A stretch of 64,000 bases of DNA, from the NCBI GenBank assembly GCA_025353165.1, contig JANXRE010000068.1:23476-87475 (forward strand), read 5' to 3'. The DNA comes from Acidobacteriota bacterium. GTDB lineage: Bacteria; Acidobacteriota; Terriglobia; Bryobacterales; Bryobacteraceae. Under the pieces are notes generated by a model that saw only the letters and a list, made by a program, of their open reading frames with translations, was not told the DNA's origin and did not search any database. This document shows, in pieces, positions 1-8,272 of this stretch; position 1 is the stretch's first letter; each line of letters begins with the position of its first letter. The position numbers and the translations under genes were made by a program.

Positions 1-1
1 G

Positions 2-955
2 CGCTACGAGCCCGACCCGGCTGGATCGCTCGCCGTTCGCAAACTGATTTCCGATTACTACAACGGCGCCGCCGCGCCGCACCGGATTCTTCTGACCGCG
101 AGCACCAGCGAAGCGTACAGCTACCTGTTCAAACTCCTCTGCGACCCCGGCGACGAGATCGTAGTCCCCCGCCCTTCCTACCCGCTCTTGGAATATCTTG
201 CGCGCCTGGAGAGCATAAACGTGCGGCACTATCCTCTGTTCTACGATCACGGCTGGCACCTCGACCCGCACGCTTTGGAGACCGCCATCACCGATCGCAC
301 CCGCGCGTTGGTGCTCGTCAACCCCAACAACCCGACCGGCCACTTCCTCAAGCGCGCCGAATGGGAAAGCCTCGCCGCCATCTGCGAACGCCGCGGAATC
401 GCGATCGTCTCCGATGAAGTATTCGCCGATTACGCCTTCGAGGACGACGCCGAACGGATCGGGTTCGTAGCCGGCGAATCGCCCGTGCCGGCATTCTCCC
501 TAAGCGGGCTGTCGAAGATCGTCGGCCTCCCCCAAATGAAACTCGGATGGATCGTGCTCGGGGGACCGGAGCGCGATCAACGCGCCGCGTGGAACAAACT
601 GGAGCTGATCGCGGACACCTACCTGTCGGTGGGAACGCCGGTGCAAGTGGCCGCCCAGCGCCTGCTGGCGCTGCGCCACGACATTCAGCGGCGGATCCGC
701 GAAAGACTCCTCACCAACCTCCACCGCTTACGTTCCGCGCCCGACATCGAACTGCTCCGTTGCGAAGGAGGCTGGTACGCGACGCTGCGGGTTCCGCGCA
801 CCAAGGATTGGGCCGAGTCCCTCCTGCGGGAGCGCAACGTCCTCGTGCAGCCCGGATTCTTCTACGACTTCGAAAGCGACGCGTTCCTCATCCTAAGCCT
901 TCTAACGGACCCCGCGACCTTTCGCGAAGGAGTATCCCGCCTACTCGACCTCTGA
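2..955 (+). CDS. PLP-dependent aminotransferase, class I/II (5' end outside window)
   Basis: Open from the first bases of the window, so the N-terminus is missing; an internal ATG at 188 is not the real start, because the frame upstream reads as normal fold-type I sequence (LTASTSEAYSYLFKLL, the PLP phosphate-binding region). Visible landmarks are VNPNNPTG (substrate/PLP Asn), SDEVFADY (Asp and Tyr contacting the pyridine ring) and SLSGLSKIVGLPQMKLGW, whose Lys should form the Schiff base. These are standard for histidinol-phosphate/aspartate-type aminotransferases; the amino acid substrate cannot be told. The 3' end overlaps the convergent SDR gene by 15 bp and a copy of the two-hairpin repeat starts 2 bp after the stop. 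Confidence 0.9.
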   Translation, partial: RYEPDPAGSLAVRKLISDYYNGAAAPHRILLTASTSEAYSYLFKLLCDPGDEIVVPRPSYPLLEYLARLESINVRHYPLFYDHGWHLDPHALETAITDRTRALVLVNPNNPTGHFLKRAEWESLAAICERRGIAIVSDEVFADYAFEDDAERIGFVAGESPVPAFSLSGLSKIVGLPQMKLGWIVLGGPERDQRAAWNKLELIADTYLSVGTPVQVAAQRLLALRHDIQRRIRERLLTNLHRLRSAPDIELLRCEGGWYATLRVPRTKDWAESLLRERNVLVQPGFFYDFESDAFLILSLLTDPATFREGVSRLLDL

Positions 956-1867
956 CGTGGCGCGCGCACTCGTGCGTGCCGCGTCGCCACTCCTGGCGAC
1001 GCTCGGACTAAATCCACGCAGCGCGGTCGAAAGATCCGGATTCCGCTGCTCCACAATATTTTGCGTGCGCTCCAAAATCGCGGGAGCGAAATCGGAATGC
1101 GTGAAAATATAAAGCTGATCCTCGCGAACCGCCTCGAAAACCCGGTCCGCGATAACCGCCGCCTCCATCCCCTGATCGGCCAGAAGATTCAGCACCATCC
1201 CCTTATACTTCTCCGACAGCATCGCCGTAATTGGCCCCGATCCCACTTCAGCATCGGGCCGATTCCGAGCCGAATCGGCAATGCGGGTCTTCACCCAAGC
1301 CGGGCAAAGCACGGACGCGGAAACCTGCGCCTGAATCACCTTCAACTCGTAATACAAACTCTCCGTCAGCCCCACGACAGCAAACTTAGACGCGTTATAA
1401 GGCCCCATAAAAGGAGCAGCCGAGAGCCCCGCCACCGACGCAGTATTCACAATGTGCCCCTCATCCCCCTGCGCCAAAAGCATCGGAACAAACACGCGCA
1501 CGCCATGAATCACGCCCCACAAATTCACATCCAGCACCCACTTCCAATCCGCCGCGCTCTGCTCCCAAGTCGGCCCGAACGACGACCCCACCCCGGCATT
1601 GTTGCAAACCAGATGAACCGCGCCGAACGCCTCCACCGCACGCGCCGCCAGCGCCTTCACCTGCGCCTCTTCCGTCACGTCGGTGCGGACGCCGATCACA
1701 TCCGCTCCACCCGCGCGCATCTCGCCCTCCGCCCGGTCGAGCGCCGCCTGCTCAATATCGGCCAGGACGATCTTCATCCCTTCCCGCGCAAATCGTTCCG
1801 CCATCGCGCGGCCGATCCCGCTGGCGCCGCCCGTCACCACCGCCACTCTCTCCGCAAACTTCTTCAT
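941..1867 (-). CDS. SDR family oxidoreductase
   Basis: A 308-residue classical short-chain dehydrogenase. It shows the Rossmann motif TGGASGIGRAMA near residue 13, the NNAG motif, the catalytic Ser in NTASVAG and YNASK with catalytic Tyr and Lys. An AGGAGGGG stretch just upstream of the ATG supports the start. The last ~20 residues (from SVARSGDAARTSA) are translated repeat: the two-hairpin element at 957-1002 is read in frame and supplies an extended tail before the stop. Without it the protein would be of ordinary SDR length. Probable NAD(P)-dependent alcohol/ketone oxidoreductase; substrate unknown. It lies downstream of the acyltransferase gene but is separated from it by another repeat copy. 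Confidence 0.9.
   Translation of the reverse strand: MKKFAERVAVVTGGASGIGRAMAERFAREGMKIVLADIEQAALDRAEGEMRAGGADVIGVRTDVTEEAQVKALAARAVEAFGAVHLVCNNAGVGSSFGPTWEQSAADWKWVLDVNLWGVIHGVRVFVPMLLAQGDEGHIVNTASVAGLSAAPFMGPYNASKFAVVGLTESLYYELKVIQAQVSASVLCPAWVKTRIADSARNRPDAEVGSGPITAMLSEKYKGMVLNLLADQGMEAAVIADRVFEAVREDQLYIFTHSDFAPAILERTQNIVEQRNPDLSTALRGFSPSVARSGDAARTSARATSEVE
957..1002 (+). repeat. Two-hairpin REP-like repeat, copy 1
   Basis: 46-bp element made of hairpin 1 (arms GCACGCA and TGCGTGC around a 4-nt loop) and hairpin 2 (arms GCGTCGCCA and TGGCGACGC around CTCC). This copy has one change in the 5' arm of hairpin 1 (CACGCA to CGCGCA), leaving a G-T pair. It lies between the convergent aminotransferase and SDR genes and is translated as the C-terminal tail of the SDR. 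Confidence 0.9.
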
Positions 1868-1969
1868 CGCGCTTCCCCTCCTGACATCCGGAACTTCGCC
1901 TGCTGTGCGATAGGCGCCGCAGGCATAATTGCAACCAATCTATTTCGGAACATCCTCAAAATCTCCACC

Positions 1970-2015
1970 GTGGCGCACGCACTCGTGCGTGCCGCGTCGC
2001 CACTCCTGGCGACGC
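1970..2015 (+). repeat. Two-hairpin REP-like repeat, copy 2
   Basis: Consensus copy of the 46-bp element, identical to copy 6 once oriented. It starts 8 bp beyond the stop codon of the acyltransferase gene (minus strand), between it and the SDR gene. Position and strong paired hairpins would fit a transcript-end structure, although no T-run follows it. Confidence 0.9.
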
Positions 2016-2022
2016 CCGGGTC

Positions 2023-3108
2023 TCAGAACCTCAGAAACCAACCGCGCCGGTACATCAACCACGCAATCAGATAAAAGAACACAACATTCGCGACGGCATA
2101 GAGCAGCGATGCGTTGACCGGCGACGCCAGCGGAGCAAACGCGCTTCGAAACATCGCCTGTTGAAAGGATGGATCGCCCAGCCCCAGCAACCGTCCAACC
2201 ACGCCCGCGGCGATAAACATCGCGATCGCGTTCATGCCGTAAATGGCGAACGGGCGCGACCACCAGCCTTTCCATCCCCGGCCATCCAGCAGCCAGAAAA
2301 TCACGCCGAACTCGACGTTGGCCAGCCCCGCCATAAACACCGAGTACGAACTCGTCCAGATCGATTTGTTGATCGGCAGCCACGCGCTCATCGCGAGGCC
2401 AACGAACATCAGCGCCGCACCGGTCGAAAAGATCCACGCGGCCCGTTCCGCAATGTCGCGGCGAAGGCGGACCAGGTGCCCCGCGAGAATGCCGAACAAT
2501 GTCGTGGCGATAGCGGGCAGCGTACTGACGGTCCCTTCCGGATCCCACGTCTTCGTATGCCACCACATGTGGCCGCTCAGCGCCAGCGAGTCCACATACG
2601 CCGAGAAGTTCTGACCCTTCTCCAGATGCCCCGGACCGAGCCCCGGCACGGGCGCCAGCGTCATGAGCATCCAATACGCGATCAGCAGAAAGACAGTCGC
2701 CACAACCTGCCCGCGCACGCGCGTAAACAGAAAGATCGTGGCCGCCACGAAGTAGCAGATCGCGATGCGCGGCAACACGCCCACCAGCCGAATCCGGTCC
2801 AGATGAAAATACGGAAAGCCCGCCAGGAACAACCCGATCGCGTACAGAATCGCCGCGCGGCGCAGCGTGTGCAGCCACAGCCGTCCCCGGTCTTCGCCGC
2901 GCTCGCGCCGTTTCGCGAAAGACAGCGTCATAGCGACCCCGACAATCCACAGGAAAAACGGAAACACCGTGTCGGTGAAAGTCCACCCGTTCCACTCGGC
3001 GTGATCCAACTGCGGATACACCGCGGCGCCTCCGGGATTGTTCACCAGCATCATCGAAGCGATGGTGATGCCGCGGAACACATCCAGCGATTCCAGGCGT
3101 TCCCTCAT
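2023..3108 (-). CDS. YeiB/HGSNAT-like membrane acyltransferase (DUF5009/DUF1624 type)
   Basis: 361 residues with about ten hydrophobic helices. The N-terminus RLESLDVFRGITIASMMLVNNPG is the hallmark of heparan-alpha-glucosaminide N-acetyltransferase-like proteins, and the loop carrying HAEWNGWTFTDTVFPFFLW matches the same family, where a His near this position is the acyl acceptor. Known members move acetyl groups across a membrane onto sugar amines; the substrate here is unknown. The ATG overlaps the stop of the M20 peptidase gene by 4 bp (ATGA), so both are probably one transcript. Confidence 0.85.
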   Translation of the reverse strand: MRERLESLDVFRGITIASMMLVNNPGGAAVYPQLDHAEWNGWTFTDTVFPFFLWIVGVAMTLSFAKRRERGEDRGRLWLHTLRRAAILYAIGLFLAGFPYFHLDRIRLVGVLPRIAICYFVAATIFLFTRVRGQVVATVFLLIAYWMLMTLAPVPGLGPGHLEKGQNFSAYVDSLALSGHMWWHTKTWDPEGTVSTLPAIATTLFGILAGHLVRLRRDIAERAAWIFSTGAALMFVGLAMSAWLPINKSIWTSSYSVFMAGLANVEFGVIFWLLDGRGWKGWWSRPFAIYGMNAIAMFIAAGVVGRLLGLGDPSFQQAMFRSAFAPLASPVNASLLYAVANVVFFYLIAWLMYRRGWFLRF

Positions 3109-4499
3109 CGATGCGCCGCCACCGCCAGCACCGCCCGCAATTGAAACTCGACGAACTGATACAGCGATGCTTCCGCCAGCTTTTCATCGTCGGAGTGCGC
3201 CGCGCCCAGCGCGCCTTCCTTTTCGTCCACCACCGGCCCGATGCCGTACGCCTGCACTCCCTTCCCGCGAAGCTGCGCCATATCCGTCGCGCCGGTCAGC
3301 ATCGAGGGAAGCACAATCGCCCCGGGATACATTGCGCTCGTAGCGCTCTCGAGGGCGCGGAACATTTCCGTATCGAGCCGGGAAGGAGGGCTGGCCGGCC
3401 GATGGCTGCCGACGTTCGGTACGACCTCGACGCGCGGGTCGCCGATGACACGCCGGAGTTGCTCGTAGAACTTACCCATGTCCTCGTCCGGAAGAGCCCG
3501 CACGTCCAGCGTCGCCTCGCCCTGCGATGGAATCACGTTGCTCCGGAACCCGATGTTGACCACCGTCGGCACGATCGAGGTCCTGAGGATCGAGTAGCTG
3601 TTCTCGTCGTGCTCCGCCAAATATCGCTGAATCCCGGCGGAACGCGCCGGATCCGCGATGTGGTTGTACCGGTCGGCGTCCGCGGGCGGGCTGATGGTGG
3701 CCAGCCGCTCAAAGTACACGCGCGTCGTGTCGTTGAGCCGCATCGGCGTCTCCCACCGCCCCGCTTTCGCCACGGCGTCGGCCAGGTGAATCACCGCGTT
3801 ATCCAGAATAGGTCTTGATCCATGCCCCGCGGTGCCGTGCGCCACCAGCTTGCCGCCGCGCGGAACTTTTTCCGTCGTCGTCACGGACATGTACCGAACC
3901 TTGCCGTCGCGCTCGGCGCCGGCGCCGCCTTCGGCCAGCGCATACTCCGCGTCGATCGCGTCCCAGTGCTGCCCCACAAGAAAGTCGATCCCTACCTGCG
4001 TCGTGCCTTCCTCCCCGGCCTCCGCCACAAAAATCACATCGCGGTCCAGCGCCACTCCCGCGCGCTTCAGCACGATCACAGCCATCAGGCTCGCCGTCAA
4101 ATTGTCCCGATCGTCGGTCGCGCCCCGGCCGTAGATGAAGCCGTTCTTCCGGATCGCGCCAAACGGGTCCACGCTCCACTTATCGCGTTGAACGCCCACC
4201 ACGTCGGTGTGGCCCATCACGATGACGGGACGTTTCGATCCATTGCCTTGGATGCGCGCCACCAGGTTCGCCCGCGCCGGATCGAGCGCGAATACCTGAT
4301 ACGGTATGCCCTCCCGGTCCAGCACGGATCGCAAATAATCGACGGCCTTCGTCTCGCCGCCGGGAGGATTGCTCGTATCGATCCGCAGCAGGTGCGTGTA
4401 GTGTTCAAGAGTCTCGCTGCGAATCTTCGCCCAGTCGAGATCGGGCAGATCCGCGCCGAACGCGCCCATCGCGCACAGCAGAAATCCGAACATTCGCAT
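3105..4499 (-). CDS. M20/M28-type zinc peptidase, secreted
   Basis: 464 residues from the ATG at 4499, chosen because it opens a signal peptide (FGFLLCAMGAFGA); the frame is open further upstream but that stretch is antisense to the neighbouring gene. Family motifs: GHTDVVGV (first zinc His with Asp), YGRGATDDRDN (bridging Asp), AEAGEEG (catalytic and zinc Glu), and a dimerisation domain from about residue 215. The pattern fits M20 dipeptidase/carboxypeptidase-like enzymes (ArgE/DapE superfamily). Export suggests peptide or acyl-amino-acid scavenging in the periplasm. Translationally coupled to the downstream acyltransferase. Confidence 0.88.
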   Translation of the reverse strand: MRMFGFLLCAMGAFGADLPDLDWAKIRSETLEHYTHLLRIDTSNPPGGETKAVDYLRSVLDREGIPYQVFALDPARANLVARIQGNGSKRPVIVMGHTDVVGVQRDKWSVDPFGAIRKNGFIYGRGATDDRDNLTASLMAVIVLKRAGVALDRDVIFVAEAGEEGTTQVGIDFLVGQHWDAIDAEYALAEGGAGAERDGKVRYMSVTTTEKVPRGGKLVAHGTAGHGSRPILDNAVIHLADAVAKAGRWETPMRLNDTTRVYFERLATISPPADADRYNHIADPARSAGIQRYLAEHDENSYSILRTSIVPTVVNIGFRSNVIPSQGEATLDVRALPDEDMGKFYEQLRRVIGDPRVEVVPNVGSHRPASPPSRLDTEMFRALESATSAMYPGAIVLPSMLTGATDMAQLRGKGVQAYGIGPVVDEKEGALGAAHSDDEKLAEASLYQFVEFQLRAVLAVAAHR

Positions 4500-4544
4500 T
4501 ACGCACAGGATAGCGTCTTCCTGTATGATTTCGACATCGGCCCA

Positions 4545-5150
4545 ATGTTCGAACTCACGCCGGGCGAGCGCGCCCTCTACCGCCGCCTGAACACACCCGA
4601 AAAGATCCAGCGATTCCTGGACGAGAAGATCGCCTATAACAAGGAGCCCGAAGCCCCCACCTGCTACGGCCCGCGCCTCGTCCTGCGTCATCGTCTCGCG
4701 CACTGTATGGAGGGCGCGATGTTCGCCGCCGCCGCGCTGCGCGTCAACGGCTTCGAACCACTCTTGCTGGACCTCGAGGCCGTCCGCGACGACGATCACG
4801 TGCTCGCGATTTACCGGACGCAAGGCGCATGGGGAGCCATCGCGAAATCCAACTACACCGGCCTTCGCTCTCGCGAGCCCGTATACCGCACGCTGCGCGA
4901 ACTCGCCATGTCCTACTTCGAGCACTACTTCAACCTGCGGCGGGAGAAAACTATGCGCCGCTATTCCCGCCCCGTCAACCTCGCGCGATTCGACCGCATC
5001 CACTGGATGACTTCCGAAGAGCCTCTGTGGCCGATTCCGGATTACCTGTTTGTCCTCCCGCACCGGCCGGTGCTGACGCGGGCCATGGAACGCAACCTGT
5101 GCAAGATGGATAAGCGGACTTTCGGCGCGGGCCGGTTCGGCGCGTGGTGA
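4545..5150 (+). CDS. Transglutaminase-like cysteine protease fold protein
   Basis: 201 residues; the ATG at 4545 is the first after the divergent peptidase start and begins coherent protein sequence. The segment HCMEGAMFAAAALRVNG followed by DDDHVLAIY fits a transglutaminase-like core: Cys at the N-end of a helix, then a strand with His. No signal peptide, so cytoplasmic. Similar small proteins are common as uncharacterised genes; no substrate can be named. ruvB follows after 16 bp on the same strand, so they may be cotranscribed. Confidence 0.7.
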   Translation: MFELTPGERALYRRLNTPEKIQRFLDEKIAYNKEPEAPTCYGPRLVLRHRLAHCMEGAMFAAAALRVNGFEPLLLDLEAVRDDDHVLAIYRTQGAWGAIAKSNYTGLRSREPVYRTLRELAMSYFEHYFNLRREKTMRRYSRPVNLARFDRIHWMTSEEPLWPIPDYLFVLPHRPVLTRAMERNLCKMDKRTFGAGRFGAW

Positions 5151-5166
5151 CCTAAACTGGAAGTTC

Positions 5167-6195
5167 ATGCCCGACCCGCGAATCGTCTCGTCCGCCCCTC
5201 AGGACGACGACCGCCAGTTTGAAGCCGCCCTCCGGCCCAGCCGCCTGGACGACTTCTCCGGTCAGACTCGCGTCAAGGAAGTGCTCAAAATTGCCATCGA
5301 AGCGGCCCGCAAACGCGGCGAGGCGATGGATCACGTTCTGTTGTACGGACCCCCGGGACTCGGCAAGACCACGCTGGCCAACATCATCTCGCAGGAGCTC
5401 GGAGTCGGCTTCCAGCAGACGTCCGGCCCGGTGCTGCAGAAGAAGCTCGACCTGGTCGGCATCATCAGCAACGTACAGTTTCGCGAAGTCTTCTTCGTCG
5501 ATGAGATTCACCGCCTGATGCCCGACGTGGAGGAGATGATCTACTCGGCGCTCGAGGATTTCCGCATGGACATTCTCATCGGAACGGGCCCGGGCGCGCG
5601 CACCGTCGCGATGGAGATCAAGCGCTTTACCGCCATCGGCGCGACCACGCGTCTCGGACTAATCAGCGCCCCGCTGCGCGGCCGCTTCGGCCTGGTGCTG
5701 CGGCTCAATCCCTACGAGGTCTCGGAGTTGACTCGAATCGTGTTGCGCTCGGCCGGCCTTCTCTCGCTCACCATCGACCGGGCCGGCGCGGAAGAGATCG
5801 CAAGACGCAGCCGAGGAACGCCCCGCATCTCGAACCGCCTCCTCCGCCGCGTCCGCGACTATGCGCAGGTCCGAGCCTCGGGCGAAGTCGATCTGGATAT
5901 CGCGCGCGCCGCGCTCGACATGCTGGAGGTCGATCGTTTCGGACTGGACGAAATCGACCAGAAAATCATGCTGACCCTGCTGGAGAAATACAGCGGAGGC
6001 CCGGTCGGCCTGAACACCATCGCGGCGTCCATCGATGAACAGCCGGACACCATCGAAGAAGTCTACGAACCGTATCTGATCCAGCTCGGTTTCATCGACC
6101 GAACGCCACGCGGCCGGCGAGCAACAGATGCGGCGTTCGAGTATTTCAAAGTCGATCCCCGCCGCCGCGGCGGCCTGCAGAACGCCTTGTTCTAG
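5167..6195 (+). CDS. ruvB: Holliday junction branch migration ATPase RuvB
   Basis: 342 residues, usual RuvB length. N-terminal ALRPSRLDDFSGQ, Walker A GPPGLGKTT (about residue 61), Walker B VDEIHRL, sensor/arginine region with IGATTRLGLISAPLRGRFG, and the C-terminal winged helix ending GFIDRTPRGR. RuvB forms hexameric rings that drive branch migration with RuvA during recombination repair. Standard residues are all present; DEIHRLMPDVEEMIY differs slightly from the usual DEIHRLNP sequence. No ruvA or ruvC is adjacent. Confidence 0.97.
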   Translation: MPDPRIVSSAPQDDDRQFEAALRPSRLDDFSGQTRVKEVLKIAIEAARKRGEAMDHVLLYGPPGLGKTTLANIISQELGVGFQQTSGPVLQKKLDLVGIISNVQFREVFFVDEIHRLMPDVEEMIYSALEDFRMDILIGTGPGARTVAMEIKRFTAIGATTRLGLISAPLRGRFGLVLRLNPYEVSELTRIVLRSAGLLSLTIDRAGAEEIARRSRGTPRISNRLLRRVRDYAQVRASGEVDLDIARAALDMLEVDRFGLDEIDQKIMLTLLEKYSGGPVGLNTIAASIDEQPDTIEEVYEPYLIQLGFIDRTPRGRRATDAAFEYFKVDPRRRGGLQNALF

Positions 6196-6224
6196 TGATG
6201 TCTTCCGATGTCTTCCAATCCGGC

Positions 6225-6270
6225 GTGGCGCACGCACTGATGCGTGCCGCGTCGCCACTCCTGGCGACGC
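6225..6270 (+). repeat. Two-hairpin REP-like repeat, copy 3
   Basis: 46-bp element between ruvB and folK. Hairpin 1 loop is CTGA instead of CTCG, with both arms intact; hairpin 2 is consensus. It ends 10 bp before the folK ATG, so the hairpins would sit over the translation start region of a ruvB-folK transcript. Confidence 0.9.
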
Positions 6271-6280
6271 ATGGCGAACC

Positions 6281-6748
6281 ATGAAAACCGCCTACCTATC
6301 CCTCGGCTCCAACCTGGGCGACCGTGCGGCATCCATCGAACGCGCGCTGGAACTGTTGGGAGGCCTCGTCCGGCGGTCGGCCTTCTACGAAACCGAACCG
6401 CGCGACCTGAAAGCCCAACCCTGGTTCCTGAACATCGCCGCCGAAATCGAAACGGCGCTGTTCCCGCGCCAGTTACTGGCGCGCATCGCCAGAATCGAAA
6501 AAGACCTGGGCCGCCGCCGCGACCTGGACAAAGGTCCGCGCACCATCGACATCGACATCCTGCTATTCGGGCGCTTCGTCGTCGACACTCCGGATCTCGT
6601 CATCCCCCACCCGCGCATGCACGAGCGCCGTTTTGTCCTGGAGCCGTTAGCGGAACTCGCGCCCGACCTGCGGCACCCCGTCTTCAAGAAGACGGTGCGG
6701 GAGATGCTGGCGAAAGTGAAGGATCAGGTCGTCCGCCGCCAAGAATAA
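6281..6748 (+). CDS. folK: 2-amino-4-hydroxy-6-hydroxymethyldihydropteridine pyrophosphokinase
   Basis: 155 residues. Motifs of HPPK: YLSLGSNLGDR at the N-terminus, AQPWFLNIAAEIET, GPRTIDIDILLFG (Mg-binding Asp pair) and PHPRMHERRFVLEPL. It transfers pyrophosphate from ATP to 6-hydroxymethyl-dihydropterin in folate synthesis. The ATG at 6281 starts exactly at the conserved N-terminal strand; there is no clear Shine-Dalgarno because the repeat sits immediately upstream. The 3' end overlaps the convergent gmhB gene by 65 bp. No other folate genes are nearby. Confidence 0.95.
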   Translation: MKTAYLSLGSNLGDRAASIERALELLGGLVRRSAFYETEPRDLKAQPWFLNIAAEIETALFPRQLLARIARIEKDLGRRRDLDKGPRTIDIDILLFGRFVVDTPDLVIPHPRMHERRFVLEPLAELAPDLRHPVFKKTVREMLAKVKDQVVRRQE

Positions 6749-7286
6749 TCCGCGCGGCGTCGTTGATCTCGCGCGCCACGTAGTCCGCACCGCATCCCAG
6801 GTGTTTCAACCCGTACCCCGTTTCGATCAGGATCGTGCGCATCCCGGCCCTGCGGCCGCATTCGATATCGCTACCGCGATCGCCGACAAAAAACGAGCGC
6901 GCCAAGTCGATTCCCAATTCATCCGCGGCCTCGAGAATCATACCGGTCCCCGGCTTGCGGCGCGCCGTCGGAGCCTCCGGCGTGTCGGCGGCGAAGTAGA
7001 TCCCGTCGAGCTTCAGAATCTGTCGTTCGAGTTCCGCATTCACCGCCTGATAGTCGGCTTCCGTGAAGTAACCGAGACCAATCCCGCTCTGGTTCGTGAC
7101 GACTACCAGCAGATACCCCGCATCGCGGAGAGCCTGCAGCGACTCCCGCGCTCCCACGTACGCCCGCACATCCTCCGGCCGCGAACAGTAACCGACCTCT
7201 TCGATGAGCGTCCCGTCGCGATCCAAAAACACCGCTGGCCTGAGTCCAGTGGCGCACGCACTCGTGCGTGCCGCGTCGCCACTCAT
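6684..7286 (-). CDS. gmhB: D-glycero-D-manno-heptose 1,7-bisphosphate 7-phosphatase-like HAD phosphatase
   Basis: 200 residues. HAD motifs: FLDRDGTL (nucleophile Asp), VVTNQSGIG, a Lys in RRKPGTGM and FVGDRGSDIECGRRAGM. It removes the 7-phosphate in ADP-heptose synthesis, fitting the hldE-type kinase upstream. The zinc-binding Cys/His loop of classical GmhB is not visible (DTPEAPTARRKPG occupies its place), as in zinc-free family members. The only ATG is inside repeat copy 4, so the first ~13 residues are translated repeat; a GTG in front of FLDRDG is the alternative start. The ATG overlaps the upstream stop by 4 bp. Confidence 0.87.
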   Translation of the reverse strand: MSGDAARTSACATGLRPAVFLDRDGTLIEEVGYCSRPEDVRAYVGARESLQALRDAGYLLVVVTNQSGIGLGYFTEADYQAVNAELERQILKLDGIYFAADTPEAPTARRKPGTGMILEAADELGIDLARSFFVGDRGSDIECGRRAGMRTILIETGYGLKHLGCGADYVAREINDAARIILGGGRPDPSLSPASPAPSS

Positions 7287-7294
7287 GGCGACGC
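7249..7294 (+). repeat. Two-hairpin REP-like repeat, copy 4 (provides stop and start codons)
   Basis: 46-bp element straddling the hldE/gmhB junction. Hairpin 2 loop is CTCA rather than CTCC. On the minus strand this single change yields ATGA at 7283-7286, the overlapping stop of the kinase gene and start of gmhB. Hairpin 1 is consensus. Confidence 0.92.
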
Positions 7295-8272
7295 CAAACT
7301 AGCGGCGAGCTCGACCGGACTAAGCGTAGCCGTCCCCAGCTTCCCCACAACAACGCCGCTGGCATAATTCGCAATCTCCGCCGCCTCCCGCGGTGACGCG
7401 CCCGCCGCCAGAGCAACCGTAAACAAAGCGACCGCGGTATCCCCCGCCCCGGAAACATCAAACACCTCCCGGGCCCGCGTAGGCGTGTGATACCGGTCGC
7501 CCTCGCGATCTGCCAGCAGCATCCCATCCTCGCCGAGAGTAACCAGCAGCATCCGCGCCCCCCACCGCCGAAGAAGCGCCGTCGCAACCTCATCGAGCGC
7601 ATCCGGCTCTGAGAGCCGGTGCTCCATCCCGGCCGACCGAAACGCCTCGGCCCGGTTCGGTTTAACGGCCGTCACGTCCGCCCACTCGACAGGATTGCCG
7701 GGATTCGGATCGACGGTGACGATCTTGCCGGCAGTCGCAGCAAGCCGGCAAATCTCCAGCGCGAAGTCCGCCTGAAGAAAACCCTTGCCATAATCCGACA
7801 GGATCACCGCGTCCACGCCCTGCAGCATCGCCTTCACCTGCGCGATGCAAGCGGCTTGCGCCTCGGCGGACGGCGGCGAACGCCGCTCGCGGTCGACGCG
7901 AACCACCTGCTGGTGCCGCGCGATAATCCGCGTCTTGATGGTGGTAGGCCGGTCCTCGCACATCCGCACCGCGGCGACATCGATCCGCTCCGCGCGCAGC
8001 AACGCAATGAGGCGCTCGGCCGCGGCATCCCGCCCCGTCAGTCCCATCACCGACACGCTCCCGGCAAACCCCGTGAGGTTCCGCGCCACGTTCGCCGCCC
8101 CGCCCGCGTACTCCGTCTCGCGCGTGACTTCGACTACCGGCACCGGCGCTTCAGGCGAAATGCGCGCGACGTTTCCCCACAGGAATTCGTCGAGCATGAG
8201 GTCGCCCGCGACCAGCACCCGCACCTCGCGCGCGCGCTTCAGGACCTCGTCCAGTCTCGATAAGGCGATCAT
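7283..8272 (-). CDS. hldE: D-glycero-beta-D-manno-heptose-7-phosphate kinase (HldE kinase domain type)
   Basis: 329 residues, a PfkB-fold kinase. GGAANVARNL near residue 60 and DVSGAGDTAVA near residue 268 are the two PfkB signatures, the second with the catalytic Asp; KTRIIARHQQVVRVD is typical of RfaE domain I. Only the kinase half is present, without the C-terminal nucleotidyltransferase, so a separate rfaE2-like enzyme would be needed for ADP-heptose. The ATG at 8272 overlaps the upstream stop (ATGA) and fits the family N-terminus. The last three codons (ASP) and stop come from repeat copy 4. Confidence 0.92.
   Translation of the reverse strand: MIALSRLDEVLKRAREVRVLVAGDLMLDEFLWGNVARISPEAPVPVVEVTRETEYAGGAANVARNLTGFAGSVSVMGLTGRDAAAERLIALLRAERIDVAAVRMCEDRPTTIKTRIIARHQQVVRVDRERRSPPSAEAQAACIAQVKAMLQGVDAVILSDYGKGFLQADFALEICRLAATAGKIVTVDPNPGNPVEWADVTAVKPNRAEAFRSAGMEHRLSEPDALDEVATALLRRWGARMLLVTLGEDGMLLADREGDRYHTPTRAREVFDVSGAGDTAVALFTVALAAGASPREAAEIANYASGVVVGKLGTATLSPVELAASLASP

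Noticed and set aside
1970..2015. Classical rho-independent terminator
   Set aside because: The hairpins are strong but no copy is followed by a T-run, and orientation relative to genes is not consistent, so it is listed as a repeat.
3822..4544. Longer N-terminus for the transglutaminase-like protein
   Set aside because: The upstream part of the frame is antisense to the M20 peptidase and lacks protein character; coherent sequence begins at the ATG 4545.
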